From contig JADNRV010000211.1 in NCBI GenBank assembly GCA_015499995.1, forward strand, positions 19,745 through 83,744: DNA of 64,000 nucleotides, read 5' to 3'. Below are positions 45,440-55,796 of this stretch, one piece after another. The first letter of the stretch is position 1; each line of letters begins with the position of its first letter. The translations under genes and the position numbers were made by a program. Origin of the DNA: Flammula alnicola (lineage: Eukaryota > Basidiomycota > Agaricomycetes > Agaricales > Strophariaceae). The notes under the pieces were generated by a model. It worked only from the letters and a program-made list of their open reading frames with translations. It was not told the DNA's origin and searched no databases.

Positions 45440-45716
45440 TGATTAACTTTAGTGCTTTGGCTGACCTGAGAGCAACCCAGAGCAACCTGGGTTCACCCAG
45501 GCAAAAGTGCTGTAAATTTAACTGCAGCCTAGGAAACCGTTTGATCACCCCAAGTACGTCCTAGGGCATCCTAAGTAAAAGCTAAAGGGAAGAGATTGCC
45601 CCAAGTGTCTCCTGGGAGCTATGCACAACCTGGCTGCCCTGGCACTCTTAGGGTCCCCTAGGCTACCTTATAGTTTCCTGGGAAACTCCTGGGGCAAAAG
45701 GGTTTTTCCTGATGTA
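45440..45716. repeat. Right member of the 11.3-kb-spaced inverted pair
   Basis: CCTGGG/CCCAGG-rich sequence ending TTTTTCCTGATGTA, the complement of the tip at 34382. It stops about 11 bp before the Copia LTR, so the retroelement lies next to or within its end. Confidence 0.5.
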
Positions 45717-45726
45717 GTATACTCTA

Positions 45727-45841
45727 TGTACCATAGTAACGCGGGAACCCGGAATACCGGAATAAAGTCAGACATGTGAAAGTAAGTCATATCTAATCTA
45801 ATCAGTGTCCGTGCACATAAGGTGCAACTAAAACTTCAATA
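45727..45841 (-). repeat. LTR-like repeat, 3' side of the Copia element
   Basis: 115 bp identical by eye to 51165-51279; on the minus strand it starts TATTGAAGTTTTAG and ends GGTACA. It is very short for a Copia LTR, which supports truncation. Confidence 0.8.
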
Positions 45842-45848
45842 CTCCCCC

Positions 45849-48800
45849 TCAAACTGCACGAAGTCCCATTGCAGCTGCGAAATGCTTCGCTTTCGCACTC
45901 GGAAGAGCTTTGGTGAGGACATCGGCAGTTTGCTCGTCAGTCGGACAATAAACGAGCTTGATGGAGCCGGCCTCGATGATGTAACAGATAAAATGGTATC
46001 GAATATTGATGTGCTTGGTGCGTGCATGGTATTGTCCACCGTGAGCGAGCGCAATCGATGACTGATTGTCGCTATAGAGGGTAGTTGGCTCCGCGGGAAC
46101 CCCGAAGAGCTCGGTGATAAGGCTGCGCATCCACACAGCTTCTTTGACAGCGTGGGTAGTCGCAACGTACTCGCCTTCTGTGGTTGAAAGAGTCACCAAC
46201 TCTGTAGCCTGAAATTGCGTGTCGGTGCTCCTGCGACGCCCCATCTGCATCCACAAATCCGACCAGGTCTTGTTCCTTTCCGCCGTACACCAACTCGAGG
46301 TCTCGCGTGCCCTTCAAGTAGCGAAAAATTCGCTTTACGGCCTCCCAGTGGATCCACGCAGGATTGTCCATGAACTGCGCCACGGTTGACGTCGCAAATT
46401 TGATGTCTGGCCTTGTGCCTTCCGCGGCGTAGATCAGCGAGCCTACGGCCTCGCGATATGGGACATTTCGCATACGCGCTTTTTCGGTGAGTGTTGTGGG
46501 GCATTGGGAGCGTCCGAGAGGCTGATTGGGATCCATAGGAATCGACGAGGGCTTCAGATCATCGAAATTGAATCGCGTTACAATGGCATCGATGTACGCG
46601 CGCTGGGACAGTGCAATAGTGCCGTTTTCGAGATCACGATTGATCTTGATACCGAGAAGCCAAGTGCATGGGCCAAGGTCAGTAAGTTTGTACTTCTTGT
46701 TCATCTGGACCTTGAATTCATTGACCAGGGCTTTCGGCTGTCCAGTGGCCATGCAATCATCAACATGGACAGCTAGGATCACGAAATCACCACTTCCTGA
46801 GTTGCGGATGAAGACTCCACGGTCGACCTCAACTCTGCGAAACCCCAAATCCTCGAGCGCCTTGCTCAAGGAGTCATACCAGCTCTGTGCGCCCTGCTTC
46901 AGCCCGTAAAGGGCCTTCTTCAGACGAAGAACATACTGCTGCAGATTGCTCTGTGCGTATCCCTTTGGCTGTTCGAGGTATATAACCTCATCATCTTTCA
47001 GCTCGGAATTCAGGAATGCACTGTCGAAGTCGAAACTTTCGATCGGCCATCCGTTGCGATTTGCGAGGGCCATTAGGAGTCGGAAGGAGGATAGGCGAGC
47101 TACAGGGGCATACGTCTCGTTGAAGTCGACGCCGTGGACTTGCGTAAATCCATGCGCGACGAGACGAGCTTTGTACTTGTCGATCTCACCGGCAGAGTTC
47201 TTCTTGATTCGAAGGACCCATTTATTGTCGACGACGTTGGCGTTTTCCGGGCGCTTAACAATCTTCCATGTTCCGTTGTCCTCGAGCGTCTTGAGCTCGA
47301 GCTCGATGGCCTGCTTCCACTTTGGCCAATCGGAGCGCTTCTTTGCTTCGTCGTACGTCGGATTCAACCCCTCTGCCGCATCCATCTCAACCGCCATCGC
47401 AAACTCCATTGCCTCGAGGATCTGCCCCTCATCCACTAAACCAGCCATCCCAATCTCTTCGCCTATCAGCTGCAATCCACGCGGGAAAGCACTCTTTGAT
47501 GGAAAGTGGTCTGCTACACCCTCTCCGTCCCGAATTGCCTTAACGTAGGCAGATTCTTTGCGTACACGCTGGCCGTGCCCACCAACTGGCTCTTCGGGCT
47601 GCGCCGGTTCTGCCGGATGCTCATTTTCGACTTGAGCAACTTCTCGAGCAGGGTTGGGGTTGGTTCCAGGGGAAACAGGACGCTCGTCTTCATCTCGCTC
47701 ATCGAGTTTGTCGGCGTCGGTGTTTTTCTCCCCCTCGAGCGGTACGTATTCCACAATTACATCCTCTGTTGGAACAAATTTAACGCTTCGCTCCACACCC
47801 ACAGATCGCTTTCCGGGCCAATAAATGCGATGTGCCCGGCTCTCTTCGTCGAACCCCACCCACCGACCTTCCTTCGCCCGTCCATCCAGCTTTCCACCGC
47901 TGGTGTCATGCACCCAAACTGGGCAACCCCACGGATGCATATTCGCGAGATCAGGCTTTGAGCTGGTTAGGCAATGGCACGGGTTCGGGTAACCCGCACG
48001 GGTTAACGGGTAGGGTATGGCACGGGTAGGGTACGGGTTAATTTTCTCCTACCCGTGAGCTTTCGATCAAGCCCTGGAACATCCAAAACGGATGAGTTTT
48101 GGGTCACGTACAGTCAAAATGATTAAATACAATCATTTTGAGTGTATCTCCCTCAAAACTTGTCCGATTTCGACGTTTTAAGGCTTGTTTTGACGGGTAA
48201 ACCCGTGGGGTTACGGGTAGGATTGTTCTGCGGGTAGGGTACGGGTTGCTGGGGCGATACCCGCGGGTTTACCCGTGCCATTGCCTAGAGCTGGTCAGGA
48301 GCTCATACGGTGTTGTGTCGCCAAGTGCTCGCGTCCACGTGCGGTTCTTCACGTAGACCGCATGCATGAGCGTCTCGCCCCAGAGGAATTTGGGCAGGCC
48401 GCTGTCGTGAAGCATTGCGCGAACCTTTTCGATAAGGGTTCGATTTAGGCGCTCAGCAACGCCATTGTACTCGGGGGTATCGTGGACAGTGAGTCGGCGC
48501 ACAATGCCGTGCTCCTTGAGCCAGGTGTCAAATTCGGTGCTTCGAAATTCGCCGCCGCGGTCGGTGTGAAAGGCTTTGATGCGTGCGCCATACTGGGTCT
48601 CGAGCCAAGCCTCGAAGTGCCGAAAGGAGTCGAAGGCTTCGTCCTTCTTACGAAGAAGGTAAATGACCGTAAAATGATTCCAGTCATCTGTGAAACTGAT
48701 ATAATAGGTCTTCCTATTGATTGTCTCCACAGATGCTGGCCCCCAAATATCAGAATGGATCTCGTCACCCACCGCTGCTGCCCTCTCACCCTCTCGCTCC

Positions 48801-50871
48801 TTCTGGATGGGCTTCCGATGCCCCTTCCCCCATTCACATGATGCACAGAAGGACGGTTTGCTCTCTGTGTCAAGCTCAACCCCCGTCACCAGCCCTTTCT
48901 CCACTAATCGACGTGCCGCCTCGTGCGACACATGGCCCAATCGACGATGCAACTCATCGATTGTCAGCAATTCCTTTACCCGCCCCGAATAACCTGCAGT
49001 CTCAGGACGAGCATTGTACACGCGATACAGCCCCTGGCTGACCTCAATCCTCGCGATTTGCCGTTTACGGTTGTCGAAGATACGGCAGTAGTCGTCCAAG
49101 AACATGACTGCTGATCCAGATTTCGCAACACGGCTGATAGAGACTAGGGTTACCCCCATGCTAGGGGCGTAGAGGACATCCTTCAAAAGGATCTTCGAGG
49201 TGGAATTGCCGTTCGGAAGGGTAATGAACATGTCGCCTTTTCCGACAGCGTGGAAAGCACGTTTGTCGGCGGCGGTAATGGGCTTTGGCTCAATCTCGAC
49301 GTAGTTCGTGAATCGATGACGGTGGCCAGACATGTGGCGTGAAGTGCCCGAGTCGTACAGGTCAATGTCGACTAGCTGGTTCCCGAGCCCGCCGTTGGTG
49401 AGTTCGGCAGCTCTGAATGTCGTAGTGTAGGCGGCATCTGTGTCGGGCATGGGAATGAACAAGGGTGAGTCTTCAGCATCTAGTTTTATAGCTTCTTCAG
49501 CTAACGAGGTGATGAAATCTTGCAGAGACTCCTCGCGGTCAGCGCCGCCCTCCGAGTCAGTCTCGGAAAAGCAATCGAGTTCGCCCTCAGACTCAGAATC
49601 AGAGTCTTCTGCTGGTGCGTGAAAACGGTGGCATGTATTGTCGAAAAGCGGCTCATCGTCGTCCTCGCCATCAGCTTCATCCTCGGAATCGGATGCATCT
49701 TGGAGACCGGGCATATCAGGATTGTCGTTGTCGATATCGTCGATTAACTCGTATTCTTCGAGAGGAAAGAGATGGATGTTGGGGTTTGGTGGTGGCTCGT
49801 TGGCTTCCATCTCGCGGATGATGCGCCGGCTCTCCTCATTGAGCCTTTCAGCCTCCTCTGCAATTTCATCCTCAGGCATCTGCCTGATCCTCGCAAGCTC
49901 TGTGAGAAGGTCTTCATCTTCCTCCCATATAGCCATCCAGGTTGCCGCGGGCTCGCTATCCTTAGCTGAGGCGCTCGCGGCGGCCTCCTTTGGCTTTTCC
50001 TTTTCCTTTCCCTTGCCCTTCAGACCCTGCCCCTCCTTTCCGCCACCCTTCTCCCAGCAATCGGCCTTCACATGGCCACGCTTCTTGCAATTGAAGCATT
50101 CGACACTGCGCTTGAAGCCGCCAGTGCGTTTCTTCCCCTTGCCGCTGTCGTTGGAGTAAAACGCGACGTTATCGTCAGCCTTCTTCGAGGCCTTCGAGCC
50201 CAAACTGCGACGGTCGTACTCTTCGGTCACTGTCTGCATAAGCTCGTCGGGGGACAACGTGGTACCGAGAACGCTGGACGTTGCGTTCACGGCAGAGATA
50301 TAGGGGTCGAAGGAAGATGGCAACGAGCCCATGATAATGGCATAGAAATCGTCGTCGGAAGGTGGCTGCCCATTGCAGCAAGATCCTCGCGCATCGTGCG
50401 CAGCTTCGTGAAATGAGCTCGCACGTCGCCCTTCTCGGTGCACCGCTCCTGCTGAAGTCGACGTCGGAGATCCACGGAAACCATCCGGGATTTATTCTCG
50501 AAGTCATTCGCAAGCGCTTCCCAGATCTCGCGCGCAGTTGGCTTGCCACGGATCTTCATAAATTGTGAGTCCGTAATCGTCGCAGCTATCTGATGCTTGA
50601 CGGTTGCTTCTCCTGCCTTCCAGGTTTTGAGTTCCTTCTTCCACGCATCCTCGGCTCTGATCTCGTCGGCAGTGAGGGTCTGGTTTGCATCAGTGCGTTT
50701 GACAGGATCAGGTGGTGCGACCTCGGAGCCATCGATATGCTCCAGAAGGCCGCGCGCGTCGATAGCCCACGTAAAACGGTCTTTGTATATGACCCAGTTA
50801 GTGCCGGCTTCATCGAGCTTCGGGATCTTCATGAGGGTGAAGTCCTCATTGGTTTTCGAGGTGGTAGACAT
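45849..50871 (-). CDS. Copia gag-pol polyprotein, disrupted
   Basis: Starts MSTTSKTNEDFTLMKIPKL at 50871. Domains in order: gag capsid region; zinc knuckle CFNCKKRGHVKADC; acidic insert; protease LYDSGTSRHMSG; integrase zinc region LHRRLGHVSHE..CASCEWGK; integrase core SDIWGP, HTDRGGE and NGVAERLNRT (D, D, E); reverse transcriptase YKARLVAHGFTQVHGVDFNE, FDSAFLNSEL and VHVDD; RNase H TRPDIKFA, DADGASQEHRHAISGY and STTEGEYVA..SDNQSSIALA. Disruptions: a one-base frame change near 50360 in gag; the 320-bp MITE insertion between integrase and reverse transcriptase; and a frame change with an apparent small deletion at about 46210-46250 in RNase H. All are inactivating as they stand. Confidence 0.9.
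47968..48287. mobile_element. hAT-type MITE 2 inside the Copia gene
   Basis: Termini TAGGCAATGGCACGGGT..ACCCGTGCCATTGCCTA, with a perfect 8-bp target duplication GAGCTGGT at 47960-47967 and 48288-48295. The 320-bp fold-back body is related to MITE 1 at 30014-30332 (ACGGGTAAACCCGTG blocks, central GAGTGTATCTC). The Copia frame before and after is continuous apart from this insertion. Confidence 0.92.
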
Positions 50872-50962
50872 GGTAGACAGTAGATAGAGAATTCGAAGTG
50901 AGGTCAGGTAAGATTTTGCGAGTGAAAATTGTTCGGTTAGCAGTGGAACTCGGGGCCCATAA

Positions 50963-51115
50963 CCTAATGAACAAATAAACTCAGTACGTGCGTATAACGG
51001 ACTGTATTGTTACTAAGTACCTAATGAACAAATAAACTAGGTACGTAGTCAGTAAAGAATAAACGAAGTAGTTTACTATAGGGTGCTCACCTCAGTACGT
51101 GCGTATAACGGACTG
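50963..51115. repeat. Direct repeats in the 5' LTR/leader region of the Copia element
   Basis: CCTAATGAACAAATAAACT occurs at 50963 and 51020, and CTCAGTACGTGCGTATAACG at 50980 and 51091. They may be LTR-internal or leader repeats. Confidence 0.65.
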
Positions 51116-51164
51116 AGGGAGCACCACGGATATTCTACAGTATATGTAAGAATAATCTACGGGA

Positions 51165-51279
51165 TGTACCATAGTAACGCGGGAACCCGGAATACCGGAA
51201 TAAAGTCAGACATGTGAAAGTAAGTCATATCTAATCTAATCAGTGTCCGTGCACATAAGGTGCAACTAAAACTTCAATA
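51165..51279 (-). repeat. LTR-like repeat, 5' side of the Copia element
   Basis: Identical to 45727-45841. If the PBS-like site near 50960 is real, this is only the outer part of a roughly 315-bp LTR. Confidence 0.8.
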
Positions 51280-51879
51280 CCAAGCTTTTCCTCTTAAATG
51301 TACGCTTCCCTTGGGATTTTCGACCCATCCTTGTGACACGCTTGCCCTCTGTACTCGTAAGAGGCGCACCTTATCGTGTGCGGGAGCATGATTATGTGTT
51401 GTTACGTGTATACAAGAAAGCATTGGGCAGGAAGTCGTTCCGTGGACGGTGGCGCTCGCATTGCTGAGGGAATATAGCGGCTCATTAGAGGTGTATGGCC
51501 TGTAGAAACTGCGAGGACTTGGAGATAATCATACTGTGAGTTCCACCATCTCATGGTGCTTATCCTCGAACCTCAGCTCACTTTGAGTAGTAGGTACCTC
51601 TGGGCAATAGAGGTGGATCGTTAAAGGTACTCATCTATCCTGATTGGATGTCCTTCAACCTTCAAATTATTACCGTCGCTTCTAAGTCTTTACTCTAAGC
51701 CGACGATAAACGCACTTCTATTATTCCTACCTTCTATTTTTCGCCAGAAGTTTCCTCGCTGACAGTCGTCCTACTCCAGTTCGCATTAATAGATACTCTT
51801 CTCAGCCGAGTACAATAGCGTGTTCTTCTTAAAGCTCGACACACATCGTCCCATCCACTCCCTACTCCAATAATCCAGC
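51280..51879. other. Intergenic upstream of the WSC gene
   Basis: About 600 bp, presumed promoter of the WSC gene. No gene, TIR or RNA gene was recognised. Confidence 0.4.
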
Positions 51880-53040
51880 ATGTATTTCATCGCCTTTGCC
51901 ACTTCCTTCATTTTGGCATCTCTCCCGGTAAGCGAAGACCTGCCTTCTACCTATTAACATACTCTCTCACACACACGCTGGCAAGAATGTACTCTCATCG
52001 CCCTTTGTCTCATCCGAGCTCTATAAAAGAAGCGCGGCACATGGTCCCGCTGCAGGCTGGACCTACGTCGGTTGTTATACGTGAGCAATAATATTTCATG
52101 CCGTGACGCCCTCGAATACTGATCTCCTCTGGGAAATTCCAATCGACAATAGTGATATTGCATCTTCGCGGACGCTCTTAGAGACAAGCACTGTCAATGC
52201 TCAGATGACACCTTATATGTGCACCACCTTCTGCCAGGGAGCCAATAGCTCGGCGCTCACTGGGATGAATTTCGCAGGCGTGGAATATGCTAAGGAGTGT
52301 TGTGCGTACAGTTTCTTCATTTACTTCCCGACTTTCTTCGCGACTAGTATTGCTTCTCATTTGCTTACTTAAAATTTTATTGCATTTATGTGAATACCAA
52401 CAATTTTGACGACCCGTCAACCAGTCTGCGATTTCAACATCCAAGGGACCGCCCGGAAAGTCAATGACACGGAATGCAACTACGGGTGTGGTGGAGGCAC
52501 TTCGTACATCTGCGGCGGTGCAGGATACGTCAGCATCTACCAGGATAAGGGGCACAAAGGGGTACTGCCAACAAACAAGGCGAAAGTTGGTAATTGGACT
52601 TTCGACGGTTGTTACAAGTACGTCAAGCCCTTTCATATGCCGTCCATGCCAGAGGCAACACGTACGAATTAATCTTATTTAATCGACGCCTCAGGGATAA
52701 TGTTAATGTCACTAAAGTCACCAAACGGACCTTGTCTCAGAGGGTTGAGATTTCAGCTGGCGTTACCGTTGAGCGATGCACTTCACAGTGCGCCGCGAAG
52801 GGATTCCACATCTCAGGGTTGGAATTTGGACAGGAATGCTGTATGTTCTATCTCCCACTAAGGTTTGGCTCACATCTTATATGACTTTTCGCTGTGACAG
52901 GGTGCGGCTCGAGCTTCCTTGTGGCTAACGCTACCGCCCCGCTCAGTGATTGCTCAGAAGCGTGCGCAGCTGATCATACCGAGCTATGTGGCGCGGCGAA
53001 CCGACTTTCGGTATACATAAACGGAACGTCCAAGTCCTAA
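51880..53040 (+). CDS. Secreted protein with two WSC domains
   Basis: Exons 51880-51927, 51986-52080, 52153-52301, 52425-52617, 52695-52840 and 52901-53040 join in one frame. Signal peptide MYFIAFATSFILASLP, then GWTYVGCYT opens WSC domain 1, with MCTTFCQGA, FAGVEYAKECFCDF and YGCGGGTSYICGGAGYVSIY. A second WSC domain begins WTFDGCYK and runs through ERCTSQCAAKGFHISGLEFGQECWCGSS and CSEACAADHTELCGAANRLSVY. WSC domains bind cell-wall or other glycans; the eight-cysteine pattern is complete in each. No transmembrane segment follows, so it is probably secreted rather than a wall sensor. The name covers domain architecture only; ligand unknown. Confidence 0.88.
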
Positions 53041-53454
53041 GATTCGTGACTCGGGGCGTAATTAGAAAATGAGCTCACGGTATATTGTACAATAGTAGAA
53101 GACGAGTCAGTCTAGATAGAAGGGAGATTTCTTTTTGGTTTCTTTCTTTTCAATTTCGTGTTCGGTCCAATACTCTTCCAACGCACGTCCCTTCATACTT
53201 ATGCCAGAATTTTAGCGATACATGAATGTCCGAACTGGAAAACCCATCCGACATTTTCCTTCTTTCCTGGGTGTGTATGCCAGCTTTGATATCCTAGCGC
53301 CAGGCCGTCCATTCTTACAGTAGCTGTTCAACCGGAAGTCTATTCGGGCAATTCACGACGCCGACTAATGATATTTAGCTATGGGGTATGTGGTGATAAG
53401 TACAATTGTGATAATCAATCCGGATCCTATCCCATCCGTAGTAGATCTGTTCCT
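53041..53454. other. Convergent spacer before the five-gene array
   Basis: About 410 bp between the WSC stop and the stop of array gene A. No gene or repeat recognised. Confidence 0.45.
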
Positions 53455-55206
53455 TCAGTCATTCACGTCGAGGAGATCAACTCCTTGCAGCTCTTTTTTT
53501 CCGACGAGGGGCTGTGATAGAAGTGATGAGAACAAGAGCGAAAATGAGAATAAGAGTAAGACGACGACGACGACGACTTACGAGCATTGAAGTATTTCAC
53601 ACTGTTGTCGTTATTCATATTGGACATATTCACGTTAGAGACGTTGCCGCTGTTAATGTTCGTAATGCCTGTAGGCGATGCGCCATACGGGGATGCGTGT
53701 CCGAAGTAGCCAGGATACATACCCATCATCGGCTGTGCGGGATAATGAGGCGGGGGACTTCCCGCGCCGTATGCGTAGTACGGTGGGGTAAAGGGAGCAT
53801 AAGGAGCATAGGCTGAAGGATGGGGCGTTTGATACATCGGTGGACTTTGAGAACCAGGACCTGCCATTGGAGGAGACTGTCCCATTGGCGCGGACTCTGG
53901 TGGTCTTGGCGCCTTCTTCTTTTTCGACGCCTTTCGCTGTGCTGCCAGTGCTGCCAGTGCTGCCAAGCGCGCTCGTTCAACGGCGTCGTCTTCAGACTCG
54001 GTGTACTCCTCTTCCTCGTCCACGGCTGTTTCTTCGTCGTCATCGTCGTCATCGTCGTCTTCACTCTCGACGCTTGCCCTTCGACTGCTGGAACCAGGAT
54101 TTGGTTGTGTAGGCTTCGATTGCTTAGCCTTCGTCGTCTTCTTGTCAGACTTGGCCAAATAGTCTTTCTCGCTCTTTTTATACCTCTCGGCTGCAGACAC
54201 TACGTCGCCGAGAACCTCTCCAGGCTGTAACATGAGCTCCTGCTGTGAATACGTGGCTTCGACGTGTATGATCCTATGAGGTTCAATTTTTGGCTCGCTT
54301 TGTCGATTGGGAAGTGATTCGACTGCCTCGACTTCCTGAACCTTGACCTGTGACGACTGCGCAGCGTGCTCTCCTTTCTCTGAACCTTCATTATCATCCA
54401 GTCCCAGAGCCCCGAGCTTGGACAGAACCTTCTCGGCGTCGGTCTGTTCCACAATTATGCCTTTCTTCGACAATTGCTCTGAGATCTCATTTTGCTTCTT
54501 CAACACTTGATGTAGGATGTCGTTGATGTTGAGATGGGAGGAGACCTTATTAAGCTCCTGTGTTAGCTCACATGAGTACTTTGCACGCTGGTGTGGATCG
54601 ATATACCTCGAATTTCGACACTGCAGCTCCCAGTCTCCACCGATATTCTTGGATCTTTCCGGGGTCGGCCATGCTATAGATGACGCGCTTCGGACCCTTA
54701 CGAGCAACTTGACTTGTGACAAACTTTTCAATGGATGACAATGTCCTGTACAATCTTGAGTTAATGTCAATCGCGTCCTAGAGAGCACTTACTGCACAAG
54801 GTCTTCAATAACGACTCTTAGTTCTGGAGGGGGCCAATTCGTCTTATCAGACGATGCTTGATATGATTGCCAGACAGCTGCGATGAGTCCAGTCGCATCT
54901 TCCGCGAGGCGCCGAAATCCAGCTTTGTTGTCTTTGACCGCCTATTTAAGTTCGTGAGGATCTTAAAGTTAAAGCAAAAGGTTTGGCATTAATCCACACC
55001 TGCACGGTTTTGACAATTTGCAGAGTCGTTCCAGCCGCTTGCCTCAGAAAGGGAACCGGAGCGAAATTGGCGGCCTCTGTGACGAGTGCCAGCATAACGG
55101 CTGACCCTTGGAGACTCATGTCAACCCAGTCGGTACCATTCTGACCTTGGCCATGTCCTCCCGTGTTGCTCATGCTTGTGCTTGTGGACCCACCTTTCGG
55201 CGACAT
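53455..55206 (-). CDS. Array gene A: helical-bundle protein with acidic linker and Asn/Gly C-terminal motif
   Basis: Exons (high to low): 55206-55011, 54941-54793, 54745-54607, 54557-53582, 53511-53455. N-terminus MSPKGGSTSTSMSNTGG, then helices FAPVPFLRQAAGTTLQIVKTVQ, AVKDNKAGFRRLAEDATGLI, WPPPELRVVIEDLV and SIEKFVTSQVARKGPKRVIY..KIQEYRWRLGAAVSKFE. This is the pattern of agaricomycete MLKL/HeLo-like N-terminal domains. Next come LNINDILHQVLKKQNEISEQL (coiled coil), a run of Asp/Glu, an Ala/Lys-rich helix, a Pro/Tyr-rich stretch and the motif NINSGNVSNVNMSNMNNDNS. The last exon encodes a short tail ending VDLLDVND. Frame is clean. Role inferred only by similarity to cell-death effector modules. 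Confidence 0.72.
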
Positions 55207-55796
55207 CTTAGAAGAGGGGACGCGGAGGGAAATAGAACAAGATGAGTGAGCCGAATCGATAACAGCGCTGGCAAGCACACTGCCCCCGAGGTGGCAGGAA
55301 CTTACCCACAGACCCTTTTAAGGAATACAAAACATATTCAGGTCCCTTTTGTCGAAAGAACAAAGGCAGAAGCTTTGAGTGTTGTAGATATCTTGCTACC
55401 TCGGAATGAGAGAAGATCTTTTCTCTTTGAATCCTATAATTCCGTGTCAATGAGAGGAGGACGTGGCGAAAGATTCAAAAATCCGGCAACTGAGAAATGT
55501 TGCACAGCCGGGCCGATTGCATGGCGGTCCACCGTCACGTGGCGCGGGGCAACTGAAGAGGCGTCCTGAAGGAGGCCGCTCCAGGAACGCCTCAGGCTTG
55601 TGGAATACTAACAATGCTCTGGATTTGACAATAAGCAACTGCTCCTACAAATTGCGGCGATGCATGTGTAAGAATTTTGCAAGAATTAAGACAAGAATGT
55701 GCAAGCCGTTAATACCCCCAGTCCATACACAGACGTACGGACGTCCGACGAAGAGAGTGGATGCAACGAAATCCCGAATTCTCATTATATGAGCCG

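Larger units (their letters stand above)
45727..51279 (-). mobile_element. Defective Copia-type LTR retrotransposon with nested MITE
   Basis: Two identical 115-bp direct repeats (45727-45841 and 51165-51279) bound a gag-pol on the minus strand. Next to the left repeat is a polypurine tract (GAGGGGGAG on the minus strand), as expected before a 3' LTR. No matching target duplication flanks the pair (CTCTA versus CCAAG). A PBS-like GGTTATGGGCCCC lies near 50954-50966 on the minus strand, so the true 5' LTR may extend to about 50970, with the 3' LTR truncated to 115 bp. Coding damage and a nested hAT MITE make it non-autonomous. Confidence 0.85.

Noticed and set aside
46504..47961. Plus-strand frames of 90-200 codons
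   Set aside because: Shadows of the Copia pol on the other strand.
51165..51279. Copia repeats taken as a solo LTR pair from two separate insertions
   Set aside because: The polypurine tract at the inner edge of one copy and a gag-pol correctly oriented between them show they belong to one element.
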